Notes: generated from the sequence alone by a model not told the origin. DNA of 64,000 nt from Dichetophora obliterata (GCA_963920525.1 OY986438.1:186106388-186170387), one strand, 5' to 3'; shown: positions 46,354 through 55,223, counted from the stretch's first letter. Numbers and translations are program-made.

Positions 46354-47106
46354 ATGGGAAGTGAATTAAAATTAATAAAAGGACCCGATTATATACGAAA
46401 ACAATTAGTAGTATACAATATGCGATTCTTAAAACAACATAAGTCAATTAACGTAAAGAATATTGATTCAAAGTTAAATTCGTCAAATAGAACACGGCAC
46501 AGCTCATTACTACCAAACTCTATTCGTGGTCTTATTGTTGGACCTTCAAATTGTGGGAAAACAAATGTGATGATTAGCCTTATTGAAAGTCCCAATGGAC
46601 TGAAATTTCAAAGTATTTACTTATACTCAAAGTCAGCACAGCAACCGAAATATCAATATTTGGAGCGTTTAATTAAACCTATCAAGGGAATATATTTTTC
46701 ATCATTTTCCAATAATGATGACGTCATATCTCCAGATGAAGTGCAGCCCAACTCAATATTTATATTTGATGATGTAGCTTGCGAGAAACAAAATCACATA
46801 CGCTCATACTTCTGCATGGGGCGCCACAAGGATGTTGACAGCTTTTACTTATGTCAAACTTATACACGTATACCAAAACACCTAATTCGTGATAATGCTA
46901 ATATGATTATAATATTTAAACAGGATGAGATGAATATAAAGCACATTTATAGCGATCATGTTGGTTCTGATATGTCTTTTAAGACATTTCACGACTTATG
47001 TTCAAAGTGCTGGAAAGAAAACTATAGCTTTCTAGTTATAAACAAGGATGATCCCATAAATAATGGACGCTATAGGAAAGGATTCAATGTTTTTATTAGC
47101 CTATAA
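46354..47106 (+). CDS. Packaging ATPase (FtsK/HerA-A32-like)
   Basis: 250 residues. Genome-packaging NTPase of the A32/FtsK-HerA group. Walker A is 'VGPSNCGKTN' (about 46,535-46,565), Walker B 'IFIFDDVACE' (about 46,760-46,790). A conserved polar region 'SFYLCQTYTRIPKHLIRDN' (about 46,838) matches the sensor/arginine-finger region in Polinton ATPases. Length fits the family. No lesion. Followed by a minisatellite and then a conserved gene on the same strand. Confidence 0.95.
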   Translation: MGSELKLIKGPDYIRKQLVVYNMRFLKQHKSINVKNIDSKLNSSNRTRHSSLLPNSIRGLIVGPSNCGKTNVMISLIESPNGLKFQSIYLYSKSAQQPKYQYLERLIKPIKGIYFSSFSNNDDVISPDEVQPNSIFIFDDVACEKQNHIRSYFCMGRHKDVDSFYLCQTYTRIPKHLIRDNANMIIIFKQDEMNIKHIYSDHVGSDMSFKTFHDLCSKCWKENYSFLVINKDDPINNGRYRKGFNVFISL

Positions 47107-47149
47107 AAGGAAACAGTATAGATATTTTAAAATCAGTACAACAAATGCT

Positions 47150-47405
47150 GCTTAACGGATGACATTAAACAGCTAACTGCTAAACAGGCAACCGCTAAAC
47201 TGGGCTATACTGTTAAACAGCCAACAGCTAACTGCTAAACAGCCAACTGCTAAACTGACCTATACAGTTATACAACCAACCGCTAAACTGGGCTATACTG
47301 TTAAACAGCTAACTGCTAAACAGCCAACTGCTAAACTGGCCTATACAGTTATACAACCAACCGCTAAACTGGGCTATACTGTTAAACAGGAAACTACTAA
47401 ACATA
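47150..47405 (+). repeat. Minisatellite of AACTGCTAAAC units
   Basis: Repeats of CAGCCAACTGCTAAACTG and CTATAC(T/A)GTTA(A/T)ACA words with a higher-order period near 101 bp, about 2.4 periods. It fills the gap between the ATPase and the next gene. No continuous ORF runs through it. Confidence 0.85.
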
Positions 47406-47417
47406 CCAACTATCAAT

Positions 47418-48386
47418 ATGAATAAGAAACCAAATCTAGTGAGCAATCTTATTAAAACTAGAAATATTTTGAAAAGGAAATATAAAAGTCTTCAGCTCGG
47501 AGAAGCTGCAAATGATGAGCTCTTAGAAAAAACTTTTAAACCAATATCAAAACCGTTAAAAGAAATAATTCAATCAACTAATAGCAAGAGAACAATAATA
47601 AAAAAAAATGGAAAATATTCAGATAACTCTTTTAAGGATAATAAAGTTACTACCAGCACACCATTTAAAAAGAGCAGGCATGATAATAATACATTTTCTC
47701 CAAAACTTGATAGAGAGGAAATCGATAAAAGTTTATCCACGTTTAAGTCATTTGATGTTGATAATGACGCTGATGATGATGATACTCATGATGATGATAT
47801 TGCTGATAATGATTTGGAAAATGATGATGTCACCATTGCAATAAATCCGAATCAAAGTATTCAATTCAATTTATCAAGAGTTAATTTAAATAAATTCGAT
47901 AAAGTCTATGGTCCTCACAAGGATAAAAATCAGATATGGAGATTGGGTAATGAGCCAATTACTTTTGATTCAGCCAATGTAAATGTAGGTAACTCGCAAT
48001 GGCCCTTCACACCAGGCTTATATGAACTAATAGTTTACAAGGAACCAATCAGTTTTAATGGCGCAGATTTAAATACTTATAAACAAATATTAGAGATGAC
48101 TAATGCTCATAAACGAAATAACAGCATAAATGGGCAAATTAATGGAAATCGTTCAAAAAAATATACAACGATTATTCGAAAATTATTTAAAGAAAAAGTT
48201 CATAGAGGTGGAGGTTTGATGAAGTTGAGTACAAAAAAATCAAATTATGTATATTGGGATGACCCCAACGAGTTGGTTGATAGATTGCGTCTTTTAATAG
48301 CATCATCAATAGCTGGTCACTCGAATCATAATAATGAAATAGTCTCAATTATTGAGGAGCTGAGAGAAGCAAAGATTATTGTATAA
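47418..48386 (+). CDS. Conserved Polinton protein (DUF8207-like)
   Basis: 322 residues. The N-terminal ~170 residues are basic then acidic (run 'DNDADDDDTHDDD' near residue 118). The C-terminal half is the conserved domain: 'YGPHKDKNQIWRLGNEPI' (about residue 168), 'WPFTPGLYELIVYKEP' (about 195), 'TNAHKRN' and 'YWDDPNELVDRLRLLIAS' (about 275), ending 'IIEELREAKII'. I know this signature from many arthropod Polinton-encoded proteins (as I recall, grouped as DUF8207); no biochemical role is known to me. It lies between ATPase and integrase on the same strand. Frame intact. Confidence 0.8.
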   Translation: MNKKPNLVSNLIKTRNILKRKYKSLQLGEAANDELLEKTFKPISKPLKEIIQSTNSKRTIIKKNGKYSDNSFKDNKVTTSTPFKKSRHDNNTFSPKLDREEIDKSLSTFKSFDVDNDADDDDTHDDDIADNDLENDDVTIAINPNQSIQFNLSRVNLNKFDKVYGPHKDKNQIWRLGNEPITFDSANVNVGNSQWPFTPGLYELIVYKEPISFNGADLNTYKQILEMTNAHKRNNSINGQINGNRSKKYTTIIRKLFKEKVHRGGGLMKLSTKKSNYVYWDDPNELVDRLRLLIASSIAGHSNHNNEIVSIIEELREAKIIV

Positions 48387-48423
48387 ATAGACTACAAAAT
48401 ATAACATAATCAATATTCATAAG

Positions 48424-48987
48424 ATGCCTATCGATAAGTTTGGTCATTATATGGGTAGCTCTGAAAGATATCAAAACCCGCACACGAAGATTCATTTAGA
48501 TAGCGATCGTCATTTTAACTTCAACGCACGTAGAATAAAAAATATTGCTAATCCTGTATTGGAAAACGATGCTGTGAATAAAATTTATTTAAAAAGTTAT
48601 TTTGAAGAAATAAAGAAACAATTGAATACATTTTATATGGAGAAAACTACTGAAGCAGAGAATCGATTTCATGAATTAATACAACAACAGAACACATCGC
48701 TTACGACAAAACTTGCAGACTTAGAAGCAATAATAAATAAATCAACGCAAGATCTTACGTATAAAATTGATGAAGCTCAAGAACGTTTTTTAAGAAAAAT
48801 AGAAGGCTATTACGAGTTTTTGAACGAGAAAGTAAACCGTGTTGAAAGGAATTCGCCAACTGAAGCTCTAAAACGTGCGTGGTCTAAGGTTGCTGATAGA
48901 GACGGGGAGGTGGAAGCTCTTAAACGAGTAACAACTACTGAAGCCATTAGAAATGGAGAGACAAGCAGTGGTGCAGGAGCTTCATAA
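48424..48987 (+). CDS. Coiled-coil, fibre-like Polinton protein
   Basis: 187 residues. The N-terminal part has 'HFNFNARRIKNIANPV' then 'DAVNKIYL', a motif shared with phage tail-fibre and viral fibre stalks. Residues ~60-140 are a predicted coiled coil (heptad-like Leu/Ile/Ala pattern). The last ~40 residues are hydrophilic, ending TSSGAGAS. It overlaps the start of the integrase by 35 bp in another frame. A spike or fibre role is inference. Confidence 0.65.
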   Translation: MPIDKFGHYMGSSERYQNPHTKIHLDSDRHFNFNARRIKNIANPVLENDAVNKIYLKSYFEEIKKQLNTFYMEKTTEAENRFHELIQQQNTSLTTKLADLEAIINKSTQDLTYKIDEAQERFLRKIEGYYEFLNEKVNRVERNSPTEALKRAWSKVADRDGEVEALKRVTTTEAIRNGETSSGAGAS

Positions 48988-49879
48988 GCAAGCACGCAGA
49001 AATTTTATACGGCGACGTGTGGTAACCAAGGGTATAGACGATCTTTGGCAAGCAGATCTTGTTGAAATGGGCGCTTATTCAAAGTACAACAAAGGTTATC
49101 GGTTTATTTTAACAGTAATAGACACTTTTTCAAAGTTTGCTTGGATTGTTCCCGTAAAATCTAAAGGTAGTGAAGATATTACTAATGCAATGATGGTCAT
49201 TTTTTCGCAAAAGAGGATTCCAAAAAACTTGCAAACAGATAATGGCAAAGAGTTTTATAATAAAACATTTCAAAGCCTGATGAAAAAGCATAATATTAAT
49301 CACTTTTCTACATATAGCATCATGAAAGCATCTATTGTAGAAAGATTTAATAGAACCATAAAAGGTATGATGTGGGAAAAATTTAGCTTACAAGGAAATT
49401 ATCAATGGATAAATATTTATAAAGATTTAATTAATGAATATAATAATAAAAAGCATAGAACCATTGGAATGGCCCCAAAGTCGGTCAGCACAAGAAATGA
49501 AGGCTCTATACTAAAACAGGCTTATAATCATCCTAAAATTTTTAAAAAAGGTAAACTAAAAATTGGCGACCACGTTCGAATTAGCAAATATAAGCATATT
49601 TTTGCAAAAGGATATACTCCAAACTGGACAACTGAAGTTTTTAAGATTCGTTCCATACGAAACACAAACCCTGTAACATATTTATTAGATGATTATGAAG
49701 GAAACCCTATTCTTGGCGGATTCTATGAACATGAAGTAATGAAGACGCATTTTCCGAATACATACTTGATTGAAAAGGTTATTAAAACAACGGGACAGCA
49801 AGCTTACGTTAAATGGTTAGGATTTTCCAACCATCATAATTCTTGGATTAATAAAGATGAACTAAAACACCTAAAATAA
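48953..49879 (+). CDS. Polinton retroviral-type integrase with chromodomain
   Basis: 308 residues. Catalyses insertion into the genome, leaving the 6-bp duplication seen at the element's ends. rve core: first Asp in 'DLWQADLVEM' (about residue 34), second in 'LQTDNGKEF' (about 97), Glu in 'ASIVERFNR' 33 residues later. The C-terminus contains an SH3-like part and a chromodomain ('YLIEKVIKTTGQQAYVKWLGF', about residue 271 on). Chromodomains may guide insertion to chromatin marks. The N-terminal Zn-binding (HHCC) part is not evident, as often in arthropod copies. The first ATG in frame is used; it overlaps the preceding gene. Intact. Confidence 0.93.
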   Translation: MERQAVVQELHKQARRNFIRRRVVTKGIDDLWQADLVEMGAYSKYNKGYRFILTVIDTFSKFAWIVPVKSKGSEDITNAMMVIFSQKRIPKNLQTDNGKEFYNKTFQSLMKKHNINHFSTYSIMKASIVERFNRTIKGMMWEKFSLQGNYQWINIYKDLINEYNNKKHRTIGMAPKSVSTRNEGSILKQAYNHPKIFKKGKLKIGDHVRISKYKHIFAKGYTPNWTTEVFKIRSIRNTNPVTYLLDDYEGNPILGGFYEHEVMKTHFPNTYLIEKVIKTTGQQAYVKWLGFSNHHNSWINKDELKHLK

Positions 49880-49977
49880 TAAAGATAAATACCTTTACTT
49901 AATAAAGAAAAACATTTTATTTTTTTAATAATGAAAATTTGGTTGGCTTTTTATTGAAATTTTATTTTATAAAATTT

Positions 49978-50427
49978 TTAAGTTGATTCTTTAAAAGACA
50001 TTTTTTCTACAACAACACGTGGATCATCTTCATCTTCACCAGAGCTTTCATATAAGTTGTTGTTGTTGCTGTTGTTGTTGTTGTTGTTGTTGTTATTGTT
50101 GTTATTGTTGTAGAAACCGAAATTTATATTTTCCTTCTTCTTCTTTTTAACTATTAAGGAAAATATACCATGCATATCTACGGTTTTCAGTAAATTGTGT
50201 GGAGTATCATTTAAGTAGTCCATCTGATTCTTAGTAATAATCAGAAATCTTTTCGGCAAATAAATGTGAAATTCTTTATTTACAAGACATCTGATACTTT
50301 CACCATATTTTGTATCTATTCTCTCGATTCTGTTGACTTCATATGGGAAGTTTACTTCCATATCCTTTATAGGTAAGTAATTAATACCAGGATTTTGAAA
50401 AAGATTTTGCAGACTGGCTTTCATCAT
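49978..50427 (-). CDS. Polinton accessory protein with poly-Asn tract (possible OB-fold ssDNA-binding)
   Basis: 149 residues, the only minus gene in the right half. Its core 'VNRIERIDTKYGESIRCLV' and 'FHIYLPKRF' (about residues 31-63) resembles a short conserved protein of insect Polintons and polinton-like viruses that I believe has an OB-like fold; single-stranded DNA binding is a tentative inference. A (N)13 run encoded by a TTG/GTT microsatellite (about 50,056-50,110) precedes an acidic tail. It is convergent with the integrase gene. Confidence 0.6.
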   Translation of the reverse strand: MMKASLQNLFQNPGINYLPIKDMEVNFPYEVNRIERIDTKYGESIRCLVNKEFHIYLPKRFLIITKNQMDYLNDTPHNLLKTVDMHGIFSLIVKKKKKENINFGFYNNNNNNNNNNNNNSNNNNLYESSGEDEDDPRVVVEKMSFKEST

Positions 50428-50648
50428 TTTTATTCTGTAAACTTCACGCTGTGATAGGTACTTTTAAACTGATTCTTAATATTCTAAAAATGGGCTTATT
50501 AAGCATATTGCATCATATTATTTATCGATTTCTTATCAGTTGTCATTATTTACATCCTGATATATGGTAATTTCTTATCAGTTGCGGTTAAATGTGTATA
50601 TAAAATCATAACTTTTTATGATGAATGCATGTATGTATGCATATATTT

Positions 50649-50699
<51 letters not shown>

Positions 50700-50889
50700 T
50701 TTGCATATATATACATATACATATGAAATATTACAGGATGTGATGAAATACTATGGTATGCTAGGAAAAGTTAGAAAGAATAGTAAATATGTATGACTAC
50801 ATGATCCTAATTTTATAGAGACGTGTGCAAGATATAAATAGAAAACTATGATAAGAGTGATTTAGTTGTATTACATTCTTCAGTAAAAT
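50428..50889. promoter_or_regulatory. Divergent intergenic region with (TA)n
   Basis: 462 bp between divergently read genes. (TA)n at about 50,655-50,694, TATAAATA at 50,833-50,840 (57 bp before the next ATG), ATATATACATA words. It likely holds promoters for both sides; the TATAAATA is the best candidate for the plus-strand late-like gene block. Confidence 0.5.
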
Positions 50890-51402
50890 ATGTATTGGGG
50901 GCAAGTTTTAAGAAGTCATGATAAATACTGTACTTGTCATGCACAGTGGAAAACTTTACAAATAATAAATGCTATAGTTTTGGATACTATGTTGCAGGTG
51001 TTTCTAGCTGCAGAAGGAGGGGTTAGAACACAAATTTTTTCTCTTAATAGAGGCCAGCAAATGCCCACAAACATACCAACATTTGAATTTAGTCACAATC
51101 AGCATATAAAAATTGAGGTTACTGGTGGTATGATATCGTTAGTTGGTACAGTTTATGAAGGTGGCTATAAAGATACAAACGTATACTCATTCAAATCATC
51201 TTGCATTTTCCGTGAAATAGATGGATTTTTTGGAGATATGGATAAAATACTCGGTAAGGCTGCAGTCCGTCCGTCTCATAAAAACTATACAAAAAACCAC
51301 ACCCAAAAGAAAAATTTGAATGACGGGAGTGAAACTATCAAATTAGTTGGTGGTGGTGGTGGCAGCTCACTTGACCGCTCATTTGAAGACGAGGATTATT
51401 AG
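50890..51402 (+). CDS. Polinton protein of unknown function with Gly-rich linker and acidic tail
   Basis: Up to 170 residues. I do not recognise the family. An alternative Met (residue 34, 'MLQVFLAAEGG') may be the true start, as the first 33 residues look unlike the rest (Cys/His/Trp rich). The middle (residues 40-115) is beta-rich by pattern ('TFEFSHNQHIKIEVTGGMIS'), suggesting a small beta-sandwich. The C-terminus is basic, then Gly5 and an acidic end (DRSFEDEDY). It is first in the plus-strand block leading to the capsid genes, so a virion role is a guess. Confidence 0.6.
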   Translation: MYWGQVLRSHDKYCTCHAQWKTLQIINAIVLDTMLQVFLAAEGGVRTQIFSLNRGQQMPTNIPTFEFSHNQHIKIEVTGGMISLVGTVYEGGYKDTNVYSFKSSCIFREIDGFFGDMDKILGKAAVRPSHKNYTKNHTQKKNLNDGSETIKLVGGGGGSSLDRSFEDEDY

Positions 51403-51498
51403 ATTAGACTATAAATATGAGCACCAACTCTTATCATGTCATTTAAAAATATACCGTCAACAAAAGAACACATCTGTTAGAGAAAAAGAAAAAACAAA

Positions 51499-52101
51499 AT
51501 GAAAAATAATTTCATCATATTACTCACATATTTTTGTATTGTACACGTATTTTCAGCAACAGTACCAATTGATTTGAGTGAAAATGAATTTAAAAATACC
51601 GAGTTTGCTGTAAAATTACCTAATAATGATACTGTAAGCATACAACTAAATTTTAAACTTTTAAAGTTTAGTAAAGATTTAAATGTAAACGCCGAGTCAG
51701 CAACAGCAGTAGAACCTCAATCGGCTGGAGAGGAAGAGCGCCAGCTGCCTATAGATCAATCGTTTACAGCTGATGAGGCCATTGAAGCATTTAGGCAAGA
51801 CTTAGTTAAAAAGGAGCAAAATATTGCTGGAATTATTGAAAGTTCACAACCATTTTACAGGCATTTTCAACTACAATACAAAGATAATATAAAATTGAGA
51901 ATTCGCTGTACATATGATAGCAATTACTTGAAACGCCGATTAAATATTTCGTGTTTTGAATATCGTCAAGTTGAATACGAGAGATTTTTAAGTAACGGTG
52001 AAATAGAGGTGGTTACTGAGGATGACACTACTTTCCGTTCTGATATGACATTAATCAACATTCAAGATTACAAACACGATTTTGAAATGGAAATATACTA
52101 A
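51499..52101 (+). CDS. Polinton-encoded protein with N-terminal signal peptide
   Basis: 200 residues. The N-terminus is a classic signal peptide ('NNFIILLTYFCIVHVFSA', cleavage likely after FSA), with no later membrane segment, so secretion or a lumenal site is predicted. The mature part has three Cys, a Glu-rich stretch (GEEERQ) and beta-like strands ('HFQLQYKDNIKLRIRC'). I do not recognise a family. Secreted products are not standard among core Polinton genes, so this is a possible accessory or virus-derived protein; a fusion or receptor role is not supported by visible motifs. The next gene's plausible start is 35 bp beyond its stop. Confidence 0.65.
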   Translation: MKNNFIILLTYFCIVHVFSATVPIDLSENEFKNTEFAVKLPNNDTVSIQLNFKLLKFSKDLNVNAESATAVEPQSAGEEERQLPIDQSFTADEAIEAFRQDLVKKEQNIAGIIESSQPFYRHFQLQYKDNIKLRIRCTYDSNYLKRRLNISCFEYRQVEYERFLSNGEIEVVTEDDTTFRSDMTLINIQDYKHDFEMEIY

Positions 52102-52135
52102 AATTTTATCAACCAGTTATAAATTTGCAGTCATC

Positions 52136-52474
52136 ATGATAAGAGGTCTTAATTATCAAACAACGAATAATGAGTTTCGTGCTAAATTTTTAGATGATTT
52201 CTTAAGGGAACAAATACTTTTATGGCCTGAGCACAAGATTATTCTACAAAAATTAAAAGTTCGACTAGATGAATATGCACTATATAAGATAAAAACGTCT
52301 AAATTTGGTAACCATTATAACAATTGTGTATGGTCAAGGGATGAAACAACTCGTGGTCCTGATACATGTGGATGCTCCTTTATTGATGTATTATGGGATG
52401 ACGCTTTGAATATAATAAACTTTTATTATAATATAAAAGTTCAAATTTTATCAAGTTTTCTTCAGTCGACATAG
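52136..52474 (+). CDS. Polinton protein of unknown function
   Basis: 112 residues from the Met in 'MIRGLNYQTTNNEF'. An upstream in-frame ATG at 52,082 would overlap the previous gene and adds residues without conserved character. It contains two Cys in 'PDTCGCSF' (about residue 86). No family recognised. It lies in the tight plus-strand block (16 bp before the next gene). Confidence 0.55.
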   Translation: MIRGLNYQTTNNEFRAKFLDDFLREQILLWPEHKIILQKLKVRLDEYALYKIKTSKFGNHYNNCVWSRDETTRGPDTCGCSFIDVLWDDALNIINFYYNIKVQILSSFLQST

Positions 52475-52489
52475 AGATCTACATAACAC

Positions 52490-52996
52490 TTGACAATGTC
52501 TGCGGATAGAATTTTAGTTATAGATGTTCAAGGTTTCTACATCAATAATGAATTTAGTGTAAAAGAGATGAGTATTTTAGCTGATGATGACTCACAAGTT
52601 CAAACATTTATAATGAAACCGCCTCTTCAATATTCTATGCTGACATCAAGAGAAAAAGTTTCGTATAATTGGCTTTATAATAATCATCATGGGCTTAAAT
52701 GGGAAGAAGGCAATTCAACTTTGGCAAATATTATAGCATATTATAAAGCATATATTAAGGATGAAAATTTTATTTGTTATGTTAAAGGTTTAGAAAAAAT
52801 TAAGTGGATTAAAAATTTGTTTAAAGATGAAATTATTTATCATAACCTAGATGATCTAAACTGTCCAAATTTAAAAACTCTGTATAAAAATGGTCAAGCA
52901 ATAAATGTTTGTAGCTATCATAAGAAACATTTTATCTGCGCTGAAAAAAATGTATTACTGCTGAAGAAGTTTATAAATAAAGATCTAAAATTATAA
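52490..52996 (+). CDS. Conserved Polinton protein (possible RNase H-like fold)
   Basis: 168 residues. Signature 'ILVIDVQGFYINNEFSVKEM' at residues 8-27, 'HHGLKWEEGN' (about 68), 'FICYVKGLEKIKWI' (about 95) and C-terminal 'CSYHKKHFICAEKNV'. I recognise the pattern from many arthropod Polinton gene sets, where it is uncharacterised. The leading strand with Asp (VDVQG) and a following Glu could indicate a DEDD/RNase H-like nuclease, but this is a weak inference, since the catalytic set is not complete by eye. Frame intact. Confidence 0.65.
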   Translation: MTMSADRILVIDVQGFYINNEFSVKEMSILADDDSQVQTFIMKPPLQYSMLTSREKVSYNWLYNNHHGLKWEEGNSTLANIIAYYKAYIKDENFICYVKGLEKIKWIKNLFKDEIIYHNLDDLNCPNLKTLYKNGQAINVCSYHKKHFICAEKNVLLLKKFINKDLKL

Positions 52997-53072
52997 AACA
53001 ATTTGCATTGTTATTTAGTACTTAAATTATATTAAATGGATATCGATCATCAGTTCATTACGAAAACTTGTC

Positions 53073-53854
53073 ATGTCCATAACAATCTCTTTAAGCGGAA
53101 CCACACCAATTCTTATTGGAAAATATTTTCCACCAATTGAATTGGCCACAAAATATGTTTGCGGACTTGTAGACTTTGTAGCATTTAATTCAATACCTAA
53201 TGTAGATGTCTACAACAATTTATTTCATATCGGGCCACATACAATTACAATACCAGTTGGTTCATATGAATTTGAGGATATTGGGTTTTTCTTGGAAACA
53301 GCGGTAAGAGCCATTGATGGAGCATTTTCTTGGAAATTGAATCAAACAACAACACTCTTAAAACTGAAATTATATCCTCCATGGATATAGATTTTTCAAA
53401 ACCAAACAGTATAGGACAGCTGTTGGGATTCAGTAAAAGAAAGTTGATAGTTAATGAGCTACCGTATGATGAGTTTATCAAAGTGATATCTTTAGACCTA
53501 TTACAAGAAATAGAAAAAACTGAATATATGCCTAAAGGTCAGCCTGATAAAACTACGAAACATTTTGAATCTGATTTACCTTTAAATATTACAAACATAA
53601 ACACAATACGAATTGAATGTAACTTGACAACCGGATCATATATTAATAACACATCAGTTCATACAATTCATGAATTTCCTCTGGATGTCTCACCAGGATA
53701 TAAAATAAATGAGAAACCTCGAAATGTCATTTACTTACCCATCAACTGTCAACAAATAAACAACATAACGATAAGAGTCTTAAATCAAGACGGAGACCTT
53801 ATAAATTTTCGAGGAGAAAAAATTTCCATAAGACTTCACTTTAAGCCTGAATAA
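53073..53854 (+). pseudogene. Penton-like minor capsid protein, single frameshift
   Basis: Two overlapping frames together match a Polinton minor (penton) capsid protein of about 260 residues, expected to be a single jelly roll that caps the capsid vertices. The N-terminal part (53,073 to about 53,335) has 'LIGKYFPPIEL' and 'VPVGSYEFEDIG'-like strands; the C-terminal part (about 53,335-53,854) has 'IGQLLGFSKRK', 'NTIRIECNLTTGSYIN' and 'ISIRLHFKPE'. The break is a one-base change within about 53,330-53,345. Either this copy cannot make its penton protein, or the base is a sequencing/assembly error; ribosomal frameshifting is less likely, as no slippery heptamer is seen. It directly precedes the major capsid gene block. 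Confidence 0.8.
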
Positions 53855-53856
53855 AA

Positions 53857-54012
53857 ATGATTATTTACACTAAGAACAATAAAAACGTAATTCAAAAAGA
53901 ATTTCCAGTTACTCCTTCTTCTACACTCAACCCGGGACATACGAAAAAGAAGCTGTTGACTGCAGCTAATATAGAATATTTAAAATCCTTGAGACTTAAT
54001 CTACAAGCATGA
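53857..54012 (+). CDS. 51-residue Lys-rich protein overlapping the capsid start
   Basis: A small ORF starting 2 bp after the minor capsid stop and ending in a 4-bp ATGA overlap with the major capsid start (stop TGA 54,010-54,012; capsid ATG 54,009). Its C-terminal motif 'KLLTAANIEYLKSLRL' resembles short conserved proteins next to capsid genes in other Polintons as I remember them; not certain. The overlap indicates translational coupling or strong selection for compactness. Function unknown. Confidence 0.65.
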   Translation: MIIYTKNNKNVIQKEFPVTPSSTLNPGHTKKKLLTAANIEYLKSLRLNLQA

Positions 54013-55223
54013 ATGATATAATAAATGTCCTTCAAAAACCAATATATGATGAGAGCGTTATAAAAAAGGAATACCATAGTTACTCGCCATATTTGAAATC
54101 TTTTAATAATAATGATGAGATTCGTATACCAATTCAGAATCAGGACCTCTTTGTCCTACCAAGTGAGAGTATGATTTACATTCATGGCTTTATAGTAAAA
54201 CAAGAAGGAGGAAAAGATGTGGTAACAACAGGTGTGAAATTTAAAAATAACTTTGCTTCATATCTGTTTGATGAAATTCGATATGAAATTAATGGGTTTG
54301 AAGTTGATCGTACCCGCAATCTTGGAATTTCAACCACCATGAAAAATTTTGCATCATTAAGTGTGGTTGAAAGTAATGCATTAAGAAACGCTGGTTGGGC
54401 ACCTGATGAAAATTTCATATTGGAAAAATCTCATTTTAGTTGTTGTGTGCCGTTAAAAATGTTGCTGGGTTTTGCTGAAGATTATAATAAAATAATATTA
54501 AATTCTAAACATGAGCTTATCCTTCAACGTTCATCATCTAATGAGAGATCATTTCATCCATCGATTCATACAACAGATCAATTAAAATTCACAATATTGG
54601 ATATAATATGGAAAATGCCCCACATACAACTATCGGACTTTGCAAAATTGGAAATGTATAAAATAATTAACAACAAAAATCCTATATTAATGCCATTTCG
54701 AAGTTGGGACTGTCACATAAATCCAATGCTACCAAAGAGTACAAAGGTTTTATGGAATGTAAAACTGGCTCCACAAAACGAACGACCTAGATTTCTCATC
54801 ATTGGTCTACAAAGAGAAAAAAGTATAGAAGAAGGAAATATATTCAATCATTGTAATATATCTAATTTAAAAGTATATCTAAACTCTGATTCATATCCCT
54901 ATGATGATTTGAATAGTCGCTTTGAAATGGGGCAGTATGCTGTTCTATATGATATGTATATGAAATTTCAACAAAGTTATTATATGCGAGAACCTCAACC
55001 ATTGCTAAATGTCACTGAATTCAAGGCTATTGCTCCGCTAATTGTTGTCGATGTAACACACCAAAATGAAGCAGTTAAAACTGGACCTATTGATATACGA
55101 ATCGAATTTGATACCGAAGCAAACAAACCGATTCCAGATAAAACATCGGCCTATTGTCTAGTAATCCATGATCGTTTAATTGAATACTCACCTCTAACCA
55201 GCGAAATCAGAAGAATTATTTAA
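54009..55223 (+). CDS. Double jelly-roll major capsid protein
   Basis: 404 residues. Main shell protein of the predicted virus-like particle. Recognised by overall character: 'SYSPYLKSFNNNDEIRIPIQNQD' region split as strands near residues 25-45, 'IYIHGFIV' (58), 'YLFDEIRYEINGFEVD' (85-100), 'CCVPLKMLLGF' (145), 'IHTTDQLKFTILDIIWKMP' (188-206) and C-terminal 'TGPIDIRIEFD'. These are the strand motifs of the double-jelly-roll capsid family in arthropod Polintons. The last ~46 codons lie inside the right TIR. Start chosen at the ATGA overlap with the upstream small ORF. Frame intact. Confidence 0.88.
   Translation: MNDIINVLQKPIYDESVIKKEYHSYSPYLKSFNNNDEIRIPIQNQDLFVLPSESMIYIHGFIVKQEGGKDVVTTGVKFKNNFASYLFDEIRYEINGFEVDRTRNLGISTTMKNFASLSVVESNALRNAGWAPDENFILEKSHFSCCVPLKMLLGFAEDYNKIILNSKHELILQRSSSNERSFHPSIHTTDQLKFTILDIIWKMPHIQLSDFAKLEMYKIINNKNPILMPFRSWDCHINPMLPKSTKVLWNVKLAPQNERPRFLIIGLQREKSIEEGNIFNHCNISNLKVYLNSDSYPYDDLNSRFEMGQYAVLYDMYMKFQQSYYMREPQPLLNVTEFKAIAPLIVVDVTHQNEAVKTGPIDIRIEFDTEANKPIPDKTSAYCLVIHDRLIEYSPLTSEIRRII

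Noticed and set aside
51499..52101. Viral envelope glycoprotein
   Set aside because: Signal peptide is present but there is no transmembrane anchor or fusion-peptide-like segment.
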